DNA of 64,000 nt, from NCBI GenBank assembly GCA_030408505.1, contig JAUHQI010000004.1, positions 496,001 through 560,000 on the forward strand. The letters are read 5' to 3'. Positions within the stretch are counted from its first letter, which is position 1, and each line of letters opens with the position of its first letter. The notes beneath the pieces were generated by a model. It searched no databases. It was not told the origin of the DNA and saw nothing but the letters and a program-made list of their open reading frames with translations. Position numbers and translations under genes: made by a program. Source of the stretch: Candidatus Sacchlamyda saccharinae. Lineage in GTDB: Bacteria; Chlamydiota; Chlamydiia; Chlamydiales; Rhabdochlamydiaceae. Positions 39,995 through 50,900 of the stretch are shown here, one piece after another.

Positions 39995-41329
39995 ATGACT
40001 TTTGAAAATCTAAGTATACATCCAAAAATTTTGAAAGCAGTTACTGAGGCGGGTTACACCGAACCTACCCAGATTCAGCTGAAGGCCATACCCAAAGTAT
40101 TGAAGGGTTTTGACATCCGAGCCTCTGCACAAACAGGCACGGGTAAGACAGCTGCTTTTCTTCTGCCGGCCCTCACCCGTTTGGCTGCCCCTCCTGCTAC
40201 TCCCGGCAAGGGCCCTCGTTTGCTCATTCTCGTGCCGACAAGAGAGCTTGCAATGCAGATTGCCGATCAAGCAGATAAATATAGTAAATACTTGGATCGA
40301 GTGAAAACAGTTTGCCTCTTCGGTGGCGTCCCCTACCACTCCCAAGAAAGAAAGCTCGCACGCCCTCACGATATTATCATTGCTACCCCCGGACGATTAA
40401 TTGATTTTCTAGAGAAGCGGAAGGTAAACCTCAGCCGCGTAGAAGTCCTCGTTCTCGATGAGGCAGATCGGATGCTCGATATGGGTTTCACAGAACCTGT
40501 CGAAGATATTGTTGCCAGAACACCAGATTCAAGACAAACCTTGCTCTTTTCTGCTACTTTGCGAGGCAATATACTCAAACTTTCTGAAAAACTCATGAAC
40601 AAGCCTATGGAGATTGTTGTCCATGCAGAAAAAGAAAAGCATGAGAACATCAATCAAAAACTTCACTATGTAGATGATCTCAACCACAAAAACCGTCTTC
40701 TGGACCACATTTTAATCCAAGAAGGGATGGGCGACACAATCATATTTACCGCTACCAAACGGCATGCAGGTCAGCTCGTAGAAGAGCTTCGTGACAAGGG
40801 GCACAAAGCTTCTGCTCTTCATGGGGACATGAACCAAAGACAGCGCACACGCACAATTGCCCAGCTGCGTGAAGGGAAAATCAAAATTGTCGTAGCAACA
40901 GACGTTGCAGCACGCGGGATCGATGTCAATACAATCACCCATGTGATCAATTTCGATCTGCCCAACAACTCAGAAGACTACGTCCACAGAATCGGCCGCA
41001 CAGGTAGAGCCGGGGCTACAGGTACCGCCCTCTCATTCGCATCAGGTCGAGATTCTCATCTAGTAAAAGACATTGAAAAATTCACCGGCCAAAAGATTGA
41101 CGTCGCTGTCATCTCAGGCCTCGAGCCCAGCCAGAAGAAACCAGGGTCTCGACCTCCTCGCAAAGGAGCAAAGCGTCCATTTAAGCCGGGCGGAAAAAAA
41201 CTCTCTTTCTCAGGCAAGTTCAAGCCTCGCAAAGGCCCCGGCAACAAAACCCAAGGCCCAAAAAACTTTAAGTCGGGTCCTAAAAAGACAAAAGGCAGAC
41301 CAAATCACAAGAGGAAAGCGAGCGTCTAG
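39995..41329 (+). CDS. rhlE: DEAD-box RNA helicase, RhlE-like
   Basis: The 444-residue protein shows the helicase motifs in order: Q motif (E-P-T-Q-I-Q), A-Q-T-G-T-G-K-T, P-T-R-E-L-A, T-P-G-R-L, D-E-A-D, S-A-T, T-D-V-A-A-R-G-I-D and H-R-I-G-R-T-G-R. A basic tail rich in K, P and G follows from residue 375, as in RhlE, and helps RNA binding. It unwinds short RNA duplexes in ribosome assembly or mRNA decay. The divergent RRM protein is a natural partner in cold or stress response. A terminator follows at 41360. Confidence 0.94.
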   Translation: MTFENLSIHPKILKAVTEAGYTEPTQIQLKAIPKVLKGFDIRASAQTGTGKTAAFLLPALTRLAAPPATPGKGPRLLILVPTRELAMQIADQADKYSKYLDRVKTVCLFGGVPYHSQERKLARPHDIIIATPGRLIDFLEKRKVNLSRVEVLVLDEADRMLDMGFTEPVEDIVARTPDSRQTLLFSATLRGNILKLSEKLMNKPMEIVVHAEKEKHENINQKLHYVDDLNHKNRLLDHILIQEGMGDTIIFTATKRHAGQLVEELRDKGHKASALHGDMNQRQRTRTIAQLREGKIKIVVATDVAARGIDVNTITHVINFDLPNNSEDYVHRIGRTGRAGATGTALSFASGRDSHLVKDIEKFTGQKIDVAVISGLEPSQKKPGSRPPRKGAKRPFKPGGKKLSFSGKFKPRKGPGNKTQGPKNFKSGPKKTKGRPNHKRKASV

Positions 41330-41359
41330 CTTCTGATTCCAACCTCATCTACCAAAAAG

Positions 41360-41387
41360 CCTGTATGTAACCATACGGGTTTTTTTT
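41360..41387. terminator. Bidirectional terminator between rhlE and cyoE
   Basis: CCTGTATG at 41360-41367 pairs with CATACGGG at 41372-41379 (one G-T pair), followed by eight T at 41380-41387. Five A at 41354-41358 allow it to work for the convergent cyoE transcript as well. Confidence 0.85.
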
Positions 41388-41395
41388 GTAAGTAA

Positions 41396-42268
41396 TCAAA
41401 GAACACTAAAAGGGATCGTAATGCTTAGAGCCATGATGGTGATGAGCGAGAAGATGAACATCTTACGTGCCCACTTGGAGTCGTTTTTGGCGGTAAAGCC
41501 TGTAATTGCAAGGGCTATCCAGGCAAGACCCAGGGTGGCAGCGACGATGAGGTAAGCAAGCCCTGTATAGTTAAAGAATGTGAGCAGGAGCGATACAGCC
41601 GCAAAAGCGATCGTGTAGAGGAGCATCTGTATTTTTGTATTAGGAATGCCTCGAATGAGCGGGACAACGGGGATGGAGGCGGCGTCGTAGTCGTTTTTTC
41701 GATAGATGGCAATGGCAAAGAAATGGGGCATCTGCCAGAGGACGATCATCGCAAAGAGAATATAAGCGCCAAGGTCCAGTTGATTGGAGACGGCGCAGTA
41801 GCCGACAACGGGAGGGACTGCCCCTGCAACACTCCCAATGAGCGTTCCGTGGACGGTATGGTACTTTGAGAAGCTATAGATGGTCACATAGACCAAGAAA
41901 CCGAAGAGAGCAACTGAAAGGGTGAGCCAGTTCGTTAGATAGGCTAGAGCCCCTGTTCCAGCAAGCCCAAGGCCTATGGCGAAGAGGGCAGCACTTCTTG
42001 TGGTGATGGCTCCCGTCACGAGAGGGCGATTCTGAGTCCGCTTCATTTTCTTATCAGATACTCTGTCAATTAGGTTATTGCAGACGCAAGACGAGGCGAT
42101 GAGGAGGCCAAGCCCCAAAAGGGTTGCCAAAAAGAGGAGGAAAGAAAAGTTTCCTTTTGAGGCGAGGGCAAATCCACCAGCTGTCGTGATCAGATTACCC
42201 ATGATGATGCCAGGCTTAGTAAGCAAGCTATAATTTTTCGCCGAGTAGGAATAAGAGGGACTTGTCAT
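41396..42268 (-). CDS. cyoE: Heme O synthase (protoheme IX farnesyltransferase)
   Basis: CyoE adds a farnesyl chain to heme B to make the heme O used by the bo3 oxidase. The 290-residue protein has about nine hydrophobic segments. It has the prenyltransferase motif N-N-L-I-D-R-V-S-D-K-K-M-K-R-T near residue 65, with the Asp residues that bind Mg-diphosphate, and Y-R-K-N-D-Y-D near residue 190. It overlaps cyoD by four bases and is the last gene of the cyo operon, with a terminator just behind. Confidence 0.94.
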   Translation of the reverse strand: MTSPSYSYSAKNYSLLTKPGIIMGNLITTAGGFALASKGNFSFLLFLATLLGLGLLIASSCVCNNLIDRVSDKKMKRTQNRPLVTGAITTRSAALFAIGLGLAGTGALAYLTNWLTLSVALFGFLVYVTIYSFSKYHTVHGTLIGSVAGAVPPVVGYCAVSNQLDLGAYILFAMIVLWQMPHFFAIAIYRKNDYDAASIPVVPLIRGIPNTKIQMLLYTIAFAAVSLLLTFFNYTGLAYLIVAATLGLAWIALAITGFTAKNDSKWARKMFIFSLITIMALSITIPFSVL

Positions 42269-42594
42269 TTGCCACCAGGAAGCATCGTGTTATAGTCAAG
42301 GTTGTTCATGATCCAAACCGAACCAACGACCACTATCAAGATGATGAGCGCTGTAAAGAGAAAAGAAATCAGATGCCACCTTGGCTTTTCTCCCATTCCA
42401 ACATGGAGAAAGAAGAAGATCTGCAGAAGAGCTGACAATCCTGCTAAAATTAATACAGTCCATGTGAGGGCTGACTCGGTCAGATGGTAATGGACTACGA
42501 TCCGGTAGGCTGATGCCATCAGAACAAGTGCCGAAATCAATCCAAGATAAAGAGGTTTGGTGCTGACATTCCAGCCGTGACGGGGATCGATCAT
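42265..42594 (-). CDS. cyoD: Cytochrome bo3 quinol oxidase subunit IV
   Basis: The 109-residue protein has three hydrophobic segments and the subunit IV pattern, including F-F-L-H-V-G near residue 75. This subunit helps assemble the copper centre of subunit I. ATG 42594 overlaps the cyoC stop by four bases; the frame continues upstream inside cyoC but is not used. It overlaps cyoE in the same way. Confidence 0.9.
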   Translation of the reverse strand: MIDPRHGWNVSTKPLYLGLISALVLMASAYRIVVHYHLTESALTWTVLILAGLSALLQIFFFLHVGMGEKPRWHLISFLFTALIILIVVVGSVWIMNNLDYNTMLPGGK

Positions 42595-43190
42595 ACAGGT
42601 TTCCCTCCGAGTAAATAGACTATTGAAAAGACGAAAACCCAAACGATTGCCAAAAACTGCCAAAACATTCTAAGGCAGGTTATTCTACGAATCGTGACAT
42701 GTGAAAACTCCCCTTTAAGAAGAGGCACTGCATAAAGGAGAGACCAGAGAAGGGCAAACAGAACATGAACCCCGTGCGTACCCACTAAAGAAAAATAAGC
42801 TGATAGAAAGGCACTTCGATCCCAGCCATTTCCGCTAGCAAGGAGTCTGGAGAATTCGGAAAACTCCATTCCCATGAAGGCAAGCCCTAAAAGGAAAGTA
42901 ATAAAAAGCCAAATGAGCGTTGCTTTTTTTTCCTTACGATGAGTAAACGCCCCCGCCATTCCAGCAGTAAAGCTACATAAAAATATGATTGTGGTTTGCA
43001 AAAGAACAGAAGGAAGGTGAAATAGTTCTCTAGCTGGAGGGCCTCCAAACGTTTTATTATGCAAAACAATATAGGCAGCAAAAAGAGTAGCAAATAAAAG
43101 AAAATCTGTTAGGAGCCAAACCCAAAAACCAAATATGGTACGGGAGTAGCTATCTCTGTGCGTGTCGGGAAAACTTTCTTTTGTAGTCAT
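42591..43190 (-). CDS. cyoC: Cytochrome bo3 quinol oxidase subunit III
   Basis: The 199-residue protein has five hydrophobic segments and the heme-copper oxidase subunit III pattern: [15 protein letters not shown] near the start, G-M-E-F-S-E-F, and G-T-H-G-V-H-V-L-F near residue 138. It matches the short five-helix form found in quinol oxidases. It overlaps cyoB and cyoD by four bases each. Confidence 0.93.
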   Translation of the reverse strand: MTTKESFPDTHRDSYSRTIFGFWVWLLTDFLLFATLFAAYIVLHNKTFGGPPARELFHLPSVLLQTTIIFLCSFTAGMAGAFTHRKEKKATLIWLFITFLLGLAFMGMEFSEFSRLLASGNGWDRSAFLSAYFSLVGTHGVHVLFALLWSLLYAVPLLKGEFSHVTIRRITCLRMFWQFLAIVWVFVFSIVYLLGGKPV

Positions 43191-45139
43191 ACGTTTTGCC
43201 TCGCACTTTCTATTTTTTCCACTTCTTCTACGGGTACATAATACTCAGTTTCTTTTACAAAGAGACGGCAGACAAGTGTAGCAATCAGAGCTATGGTACT
43301 GGCAATTGCAAGCCACCACATATACCAAATCAGCCCAAAGGTGAGTGTAAAACTAAAAAGCCCCACAAAGACACCGACCGAGGAATTTTTAGGCATATGA
43401 ATAGGGTGGTACTCTTTTTTTGCCTCTGTCTTATTCTGTTTCATCTCCCAAAACGCATCTCGCGAGTGAACCTCAGGTGTATTAGCAAAATTGTAGTAAG
43501 GAGGTGGAGAAGATGTGCTCCATTCAAGGCTCCGTCCGTTCCAAGGATCACCCGTGGTATCTCTATTTTCGTTTCTCTGCTTAAAGCTGACAATCACCTG
43601 CAGTACTTGGAAGCAAACACCTGCAAAGATGATCAGGGCCCCAATTCCAGCTACGATAAACAGGGGTTGCCATCCCGGCACATCGTAATGGTTAAGTCTT
43701 CTGGTCGCCCCCATAAAACCCAAAATATATAATGGAAGGAAGGCAACAAAGAATCCGATAAACCAACACCAGAAAGCATACTTCCCAATTTTCTCATTAA
43801 GTTTGAATCCCATAAACTTTGGGAACCAAAAAGTATACGCAGCAAAAAATGCATATACAACGCCGCCAATGATCACGTTGTGAAAGTGAGCTACGAGGAA
43901 AAGGCTATTGTGAACTTGGAAATCGGCCCCGGGAATAGACATCAAAACGCCAGTGGCACCTCCAATCACAAACGTAGCGACAAAGCCAATAAACCAATAC
44001 ATGGGCGTTGCCAGCTTAAGCCGCCCCCTGTACATCGTAAACAGCCAGTTGAATACTTTAACCCCAGTTGGGACAGCAATGACCATCGTCATGATCCCAA
44101 AGAAAGCATTCACAGTAGGACCTGCCCCCATAGTGAAAAAGTGGTGGAGCCAAACAATAAATGAGAGGAAGGCAATCGCAACGAGTGCCCAAACCATCGA
44201 AGTGTAGCCAAAGAGGCGCTTCTGAGAGAACACTGGAACAATTTCGGAAAAAATACCAAAAGCCGGCAGAATCAATATGTAGACTTCAGGGTGGCCCCAC
44301 GCCCAGAAGAAGTTGATATACATCATCGGATTTCCACCTCTCTCAGCGGTGAAAATATTCGTGTCAAGCAGGCGGTCTGTTGAAAGCATTGCCAAGTTTC
44401 CAGTCAGGATTGGAAAAGCGAAAACGACTAAAATGACCATCACCAAAGTTGCCCAAACAAAAATCGGCATTCTCATGAGCGTCATTCCACGACACCGCAT
44501 TTTTAAAATCGTCACAAGGAAGTTCACTCCCGAGAGCAAACTTCCCGCTCCCGAAAGCTGTATACTCCACAGCCAATAGTCGACTCCAACGCCAGGGTTG
44601 TACTTGATTCCAGCCAGAGGAGGATAGGCTGCCCAGCCGGTACCTGCATAGACACCAATTACAAGGGAAACAAGGATATACATGGACCCGCTGGCAAACA
44701 GCCAAAAACTGATATTGTTGAGCAATGGAAAGGCCACATCACGCGCGCCAATTTGAAGCGGCAAGATCAAGTTAATTACCCCGAACATCACCCCCATGCC
44801 AACGAACAATATCATGGTAACGCCATGGGCAGTAAAGATCTGCTGAAAGTGCTCAGCCCCTAGATAACCTGTAGAATCACCGTAGGCAAAAGCTTGTTGC
44901 GCACGCATCATGAGCGCATCGATTAAGCCTTTAAAAAGCATAATGAAGGAGACGACCAGGTACATGATCCCAATCTTCTTATGGTCGACAGATGTGAACC
45001 ACTCCTTCCAGAGGTAGGTCCATTTTTTGTAATAGGTAATGATTGCGACAACTGCGATCAGACCTAGGAACATCGAGGCTCCTGCCATGTACTCGATCCA
45101 ATCGTGCTTTAATGCTTCTGCAGTGAGTCTTCCTAGCAT
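43187..45139 (-). CDS. cyoB: Cytochrome bo3 quinol oxidase subunit I
   Basis: Subunit I reduces O2 and pumps protons. The 650-residue protein has the metal ligands in order: G-H-P-E-V-Y with the Cu-B His and cross-linked Tyr, L-H-H-F-F-T for the Cu-B pair, and V-A-H-F-H-N-V-I for the heme ligands. The N-terminal M-L-G-R-L and [20 protein letters not shown] match CyoB. ATG 45139 aligns with the family start; a second ATG at 45151 lies inside the cyoA end. The bo3 type is inferred from close similarity to CyoB and from the adjacent cyoE. Confidence 0.95.
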   Translation of the reverse strand: MLGRLTAEALKHDWIEYMAGASMFLGLIAVVAIITYYKKWTYLWKEWFTSVDHKKIGIMYLVVSFIMLFKGLIDALMMRAQQAFAYGDSTGYLGAEHFQQIFTAHGVTMILFVGMGVMFGVINLILPLQIGARDVAFPLLNNISFWLFASGSMYILVSLVIGVYAGTGWAAYPPLAGIKYNPGVGVDYWLWSIQLSGAGSLLSGVNFLVTILKMRCRGMTLMRMPIFVWATLVMVILVVFAFPILTGNLAMLSTDRLLDTNIFTAERGGNPMMYINFFWAWGHPEVYILILPAFGIFSEIVPVFSQKRLFGYTSMVWALVAIAFLSFIVWLHHFFTMGAGPTVNAFFGIMTMVIAVPTGVKVFNWLFTMYRGRLKLATPMYWFIGFVATFVIGGATGVLMSIPGADFQVHNSLFLVAHFHNVIIGGVVYAFFAAYTFWFPKFMGFKLNEKIGKYAFWCWFIGFFVAFLPLYILGFMGATRRLNHYDVPGWQPLFIVAGIGALIIFAGVCFQVLQVIVSFKQRNENRDTTGDPWNGRSLEWSTSSPPPYYNFANTPEVHSRDAFWEMKQNKTEAKKEYHPIHMPKNSSVGVFVGLFSFTLTFGLIWYMWWLAIASTIALIATLVCRLFVKETEYYVPVEEVEKIESARQNV

Positions 45140-45140
45140 A

Positions 45141-46013
45141 TTAACTTCCATTTCCTTCTTGCGGGGGGATCGTGTACTGATCTATGATTTGGTCGAAAAG
45201 ATTGTCCTGTCCAAGCCTGTAATACGATACAGGATTGTTTTCACTTGGCTCTACAAGCTCCTTATAAGAACTCCAGTTAAGGGGAACTCCTGTGCTGCGG
45301 ACTTTCTGGATCCACTGATCAAACTCTTTTTCTGTGCTTGCTCTGGCAACAAAATGCATCCCAGCAAAACCTTTGCCACTGAAGTTGGCCGATTGGCCTC
45401 TGAAATCCCCTGTCTCATTCGCCATAAGATGCAGTTTTGTCCGCATCGCAGGCATCGCATAAATTTGACCGCCCAGCTGGGGAATCCAAAAAGAGTTCAT
45501 GGGAGCATCTGCCGAAATTTGAAAGTTTATCGGTCTCTTTTCAGGGAACTGGACAAAATTGACCGAAGCCATCCCCTGCTCTGGATAGATAAAGAGCCAC
45601 TTCCACTCCAGAGCCACTACCTGAATTGTTAGAGGCTTACCCTCCACATCGAGCGGCTTAAACGGGTCGAGCTCATGACTCGATCGCCAAGTAATAATCG
45701 CCATGACGATAATGATGAGAAATGGGACACCCCACCAGCAAAATTCTGCGATATAATTGTGTTCCCAGTTAGGCTCGTGTCTCGATTCTTTTCCCTCACG
45801 GTATTTCCATGTGAAGTAGACAACGAAAACGAAAACAGGAATGACTACAATGAGCATTAAAAGAGAAGCTGTGATGATCAGCTTCTTTTCTTTTATCCCA
45901 ATGATCCCTTTGGGCTCTAAAACAGGGAAATTGTGCCCGCTGAGATACATCACAGAGAGAATCCCTGCGCCGAGGATCAACAAGATGATAAGAGCAATTC
46001 GGTACTTTTTCAT
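45141..46013 (-). CDS. cyoA: Cytochrome bo3 quinol oxidase subunit II
   Basis: The 290-residue protein has an N-terminal hydrophobic segment, two further membrane helices and a periplasmic cupredoxin-like domain ([11 protein letters not shown] and [16 protein letters not shown]). Cys and His ligands for Cu-A are absent, as expected for a quinol oxidase. In E. coli CyoA the first segment ends in L-S-G-C, the lipidation site; here the same place reads L-S-G-H, so the subunit cannot be lipidated there. It is the first of the five cyo genes and starts 46 bases after the small gene at 46060. Confidence 0.94.
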   Translation of the reverse strand: MKKYRIALIILLILGAGILSVMYLSGHNFPVLEPKGIIGIKEKKLIITASLLMLIVVIPVFVFVVYFTWKYREGKESRHEPNWEHNYIAEFCWWGVPFLIIIVMAIITWRSSHELDPFKPLDVEGKPLTIQVVALEWKWLFIYPEQGMASVNFVQFPEKRPINFQISADAPMNSFWIPQLGGQIYAMPAMRTKLHLMANETGDFRGQSANFSGKGFAGMHFVARASTEKEFDQWIQKVRSTGVPLNWSSYKELVEPSENNPVSYYRLGQDNLFDQIIDQYTIPPQEGNGS

Positions 46014-46059
46014 ATCAATTTTTTTCTACACTAGGTAGTTCCAATTGTCCAGAAAAAAT

Positions 46060-46212
46060 TTATCCTATACGTTTGAAAAATTGAATTTCCCTTTCGTGCT
46101 TTTCGGCCGCGCTTCTCGTGTTAAAAGTTCCCAAATTTCTCCGCTTACCCGTCTTAGGATTAATTTTTCTTGAGTAGAGGCGATATTTACCTGACGGCAG
46201 CTTTCGAATCAT
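46060..46212 (-). CDS. Small basic conserved protein of 50 residues
   Basis: The minus strand encodes a protein starting M-I-R-K-L-P-S-G-K-Y-R-L-Y-S-R-K and containing N-P-K-T-G-K-R-R-N-L-G-T-F and A-E-K-H-E-R-E-I-Q. Very similar short proteins occur in many bacteria as hypothetical proteins; the pattern resembles the beta-strand arm of phage integrase N-terminal domains (S-G-K-Y-x-x, L-G-T-F, A-E). GGAGG lies six bases before the ATG. It precedes cyoA by 46 bases in the same direction and may be the first gene of that transcript. It is divergent from the TPS operon. Confidence 0.8.
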   Translation of the reverse strand: MIRKLPSGKYRLYSRKINPKTGKRRNLGTFNTRSAAEKHEREIQFFKRIG

Positions 46213-46271
46213 TGCAATCCTCCAATTTCAGGATATAAAATTTCGTATAGCATTTTTTTTGAATAATTGGC

Positions 46272-47990
46272 ATGATTTGCAAAAAAATACGTATGATAAA
46301 AAGATCACTTTTCACAGTCATTGCATCGTTGTGTTGTCCCCTGTATGCAATCGTTGTCCCTTCCACTTCTGCAGGTGTGGTAGAGCGGCAGATCGAGAGC
46401 GAATACGACGTCAGTAGAATCCCACCAGAAAAAGAAGTTCCTCTCCTCGAAGTAGATATCCCAGAAAAAACCTATTCTCTTTCCGATGGAGTAAAGGTGC
46501 GCATTTGCCACTTGGAGCTCCAAGACAACACACTATTGTCTGAATGCGAAATCAATGCGATTTTTGCCCCTTACGAAAACCAGGATCTATCGATGGGGCA
46601 GATTCACACGCTGTGTTTAGATATCCAAAATGCCTATGTGCAAAAAGGGTATATTTTAGCCAGAACCTACTGCCCCGAGCAAACCATTGAAAACTGCACG
46701 CTGCAAATCAGGGTCTTACAAGGGGTGTTGAATCGGGTATATGCGCACTGCAATCAATACTATAAATCGTGCTTTGTGGAAAACTACTTTGCCCATTTGG
46801 AATGTCAACCAATTCACTATGCAGAAATCCTCAAAGCGCTGTTCCTTCTCAATGAAAATATGAAGTTAGAAGCAGGCGCTATCTTTACTAAAGGTGATGA
46901 AGTGGGCACTGTGGATCTCATCATCGAAGTCAACGACCAACGCCCGATCAATTTCGGAATCAACGCCAACAACTACGGAACGGACTTAAATACCCGTTGG
47001 AGGACTGGCGCTCGATTAGATTATGGCAATCTCATTTCTAATGGAGATACCCTCTCTGCAACTCAGGTTGTTGGGAGTCCAATCAATGGCCTCTTGTTCA
47101 CAAACATAGAATATAGGACTCCTCTTAATTATCGGGGGGCCTACCTATATGGAGCATACCTCTACTCTTTTTTTAAGGTGAGTGAGCTTACCTCTTTAAG
47201 GCTCAAAGGTCGTACAGATATCGGCACGATCCGATACGAACAGGCCCTGCAACGAACCCGCTATCTGAACACAGACGCCTTTGTTGAATTCGATGTCAAA
47301 AGAGTCGAAAACTTTGCTCAAGGGTCGACCTCTTCCCTAGATAAACTTCGCGTTCTTATCATGGGTTATTCTGCAGATTATACAGACTCTTTCCGGGGCA
47401 GAACCATCACCAAACCGGAGGGGCATATTGGTATTCCCAATTTTCTTTGGGGATCTCCTTCTAAAAGTGGAAGATCAAGCCGCAAGGGAGCTGGGGGTGA
47501 ATTTGTCTATCTAGCCCTTGATGCCACGCGAATCCAAGGGCTTGTGTACGACAGTTTTTATCTTTTGCATGGCCACGGGCAATATTCTTTTTACAAATTG
47601 CCACTGGCAGAGCAAATCTATATTGGCGGAGTGGATACAGTTCGGGGTTATGAGCCAGCCATTCTGCTAGGCGACAGCGGGTATTATATTAATAATGAAA
47701 TCAGAACACCAATACCTTTTATTGCAGACTATTGCGTGCCTATGTTAAATAAAAACTGGAAGGACTTTATTCATTTAGTGGGTTTTCTAGACCTTGGGCA
47801 AGTGTTTTTGAAGGGGGGCTCGACCTTTAATCAAGAGAGCTCTGGCTTTTTATTGGGGACTGGCGTTGGCCTAAGAACTTATGGGCCCTGGGGTTTTGAA
47901 ACAGCCTTAGACGTAAGTTTTCCTCTAACTGAAAAATTTAAAACTCAGTCCCCCTTTGTTTATTTTAAGGTGAGCTGGAATATTTTATGA
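46272..47990 (+). CDS. TpsB outer-membrane transporter (FhaC/ShlB family)
   Basis: TpsB proteins secrete a large partner through the outer membrane. The 572-residue protein has a signal peptide near the start (M-I-K-R-S-L-F-T-V-I-A-S-L), a POTRA region at about 70-240, and a barrel ending in V-Y-F-K-V-S-W-N-I-L. The L6 loop motif V-R-G-Y occurs in G-G-V-D-T-V-R-G-Y-E-P near residue 465. ATG 46272 and ATG 46293 are both possible starts; the second gives the cleaner signal peptide. The stop overlaps the tpsA start by four bases, so the pair is one operon. Confidence 0.92.
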   Translation: MICKKIRMIKRSLFTVIASLCCPLYAIVVPSTSAGVVERQIESEYDVSRIPPEKEVPLLEVDIPEKTYSLSDGVKVRICHLELQDNTLLSECEINAIFAPYENQDLSMGQIHTLCLDIQNAYVQKGYILARTYCPEQTIENCTLQIRVLQGVLNRVYAHCNQYYKSCFVENYFAHLECQPIHYAEILKALFLLNENMKLEAGAIFTKGDEVGTVDLIIEVNDQRPINFGINANNYGTDLNTRWRTGARLDYGNLISNGDTLSATQVVGSPINGLLFTNIEYRTPLNYRGAYLYGAYLYSFFKVSELTSLRLKGRTDIGTIRYEQALQRTRYLNTDAFVEFDVKRVENFAQGSTSSLDKLRVLIMGYSADYTDSFRGRTITKPEGHIGIPNFLWGSPSKSGRSSRKGAGGEFVYLALDATRIQGLVYDSFYLLHGHGQYSFYKLPLAEQIYIGGVDTVRGYEPAILLGDSGYYINNEIRTPIPFIADYCVPMLNKNWKDFIHLVGFLDLGQVFLKGGSTFNQESSGFLLGTGVGLRTYGPWGFETALDVSFPLTEKFKTQSPFVYFKVSWNIL

Positions 47991-50900
47991 GATTAAAGGC
48001 CTTTTGGTATCTATTGCTAATCCCCGCTGTTGCTTTTGCCCTCCCTAGCGGCCAAAAAGTTACCTCAGGTGATGCGTCTTTCGATTCTTCAAAGCCCGAC
48101 ACGATGATCGTCCATGCACCACACCGCTCAATTATTGAGTATAAACAATTTAACCTCGCAGAACACGAAACCGTCCAATTTATCCAGCCCGATTCCTCTT
48201 CAACCGTCCTAAACCGAGTTGTGGGCTCAGACCCCTCTTCCATTCATGGGCAGCTCAAGGCAAACGGCAAACTATTTTTGGTCAACCCAAACGGCATTTA
48301 TTTTGGACCAAATGCACAAGTCAATGTAGGCTCACTTGTTGCTTCTACCTTAGACATTGCAAACCAAAACTTCTTGAAAGACGATTTTGACTTTCATTTG
48401 GACCCTACAGGAAATAAAGGTGAAATCACCAACCATGGAAACATTGCAGCTACCGCTGAAGGAGCTATCGTTTTTCTAGCTCCCACCGTCCGCAACACAG
48501 GAGTCATCCGAGCCAAAGCAGGCAAGGTCTTATTCGGAAGCGGGGAAAAGGCTACTTTAGATTTTTCCGGGGATGGGCTCATTCGATTCTCGGTAGAAGG
48601 GGATCTTGAAAATGCTGTGATTGAGCATCTTGGAACGATCGACACAGAAAATGGCGATGTACACCTTCGCATGAATGTAGCAGGTAAAGCCATATCAGAT
48701 GTGGTCAATTCTGACAACATCTTAGAGGGTGAGAAGCTCGTTGAGGAAAATGGGTGCATCCGGATCCTCTCAAGCAGCACGATAACAGCTAAAAACCTCA
48801 CTATAGAGGGGGAAAAGGTCCAGCACGAAGGGACCATCCAAACCCAAGCGGACCTCTCTATTGTCGCAAATGATAAAGTTTCGATTCTCGAAAATAATGG
48901 CGCTCCCTGTATTCTCCAATCTGGCAAAAATTTCAAAGTTCAAGCAGAAAATATAGAGCTAGTGGCTTTTCAACCAGACTCAAAGATTATGAGTGGCCAC
49001 GATATGATTTGGGTAAGTCCAAACCCCATTTCGGCAGACGCTCACTTCGTTTGCGGTCATGATTTCGCTTTTTTGCGCCCTGATGGATCTGAAGGTGATT
49101 TTCAAAGCTTTTATGACCCGATTATCAGCGCCACCTCTTCTGTCCGTTTCAATGCCTACACAGGTGTTTCTTTAAAAGTAGAATCTTTGAACAGAATTCG
49201 GATTACTGGGGCAGTAAATATCACTGGGCCAGATCTGACTGCCCCGGCTGGAGATTCTGACAGTGCTACCCTACAAAACACCGCATGTTTGATCCTCAGA
49301 TCAGGCCTTCCTGCCTTAGAAGGGTTTGGAGCGCCTGTGCCGCCTAATCAATCCATTGGAAGCACCACTTTCCGTTCACAAACTCAAACGCAGAATCGCA
49401 TTCAACTACGTGGAGGTTCAATCACTACAGCCGGCGGCCCTGTCATCCTTGCCGATGGAGGCAATAATACACGTGTGATTATCCCCCTCGTCATTAATAC
49501 ATCCGGTGGTGATGTCACCTTCACAGGAAGAATCAACTCCCAAGGCGGCGCTCGCGACCTCACCATAAATGCTGGTACTGGGACAATTACTTGTAATGGA
49601 GTCATCGGTGATGTCAACCAATTTGGAAACTTAACCTTTGATGCTGCCAACATCAATCTCAATGATATTGGGGATACCAGTCAAGGGGCGAACGGGATTA
49701 CACAAATCACAGCAACTAACAACATCACGTTTTCAGGGTCAAACTATCGGATCAACTCTCAAACCTATACTGCCAATAACTTCATAATGGATGCAGGCAC
49801 GGCTACCTCTTTCATATCCTCTGGCGACCCCATTACCTTTGCTGGTGGAACCGTTCAGCTGTCCAATAACACCGATCTTTCTGTGTCCACTGCAAATGGA
49901 ATCATTTCCTTAGGAGATGTTACGGCCACGAGCCTAGAAAATATCACTTTAAATGCCTTGGGTGCTGACGTTACTTTAGGAGCTGTCGGCTCCTCTCTTG
50001 GCGAAGTAAATTCTACTTCAATCACAGGGAACAACCTCATTTTACAAGGGGAAATTTTTACAGAATCTATCACTCTTAATCCAGGTTTATCCCATTCTAT
50101 TCTTTTAAATGGTGGCATCCACACTAATGATAGTGCGATTGCCTTTTCTCGACCTGTAGTCCTGCAAGGTGCCACCCAAATAGATAGTGGGCCGGGGACA
50201 GGCAATATCTCTTTTTCAGATACTGTCAACGGGTCATTTGATCTTACTTTAACTGGGGGCATGGGCAATATCACCCTTTCAAGCGCTGCAGGAGCTATTA
50301 GCCGACTTGGCACCCTTCACATCACCGCTGCGCAAAATATCAACACAGTAGACCTAACCGTTGCAAGCTTATTGCAGAGTAATAGCTCAGGCACAGCCAC
50401 CTACACAGGGTTGATCGATACAAACACACCAGCTGGGATCGACTGGACTGGAACAAATTTCATCCGCTCAGGAGCGATTAACACTACTAATTCTGGACCA
50501 TTTACTATCACTAATTCGGGTACACTCACTGTAAACGCTGGATCGACCACAACACTGGATGGACCCTATTTACAGAATGGCAGTGGCCCGGTCAACTTCA
50601 CAGGAGACTTCACTACAACAAGTGGCAACATCACCTTTACAAGCCCAGTGACAGCTGTTGGCAACCTCACCTTCAATACGGGGACGGGACCTGGTAACTT
50701 AACTTTTTTAAGTACGGTCGAAGGGACAACAACAGGAGTTGAAAACATAACGATAACCTCTGGCACAGGAAATGTCGTCTTCTCTAACACTGTAGGGGCT
50801 ACAACAAGACTGGGCCCCATCCAAATTAATAATGCCACAAACGTCACTACCAAGGCAATCACCTCAGCTTCTTTCATTCAGGGTGGAGGACTAGGAGCGA

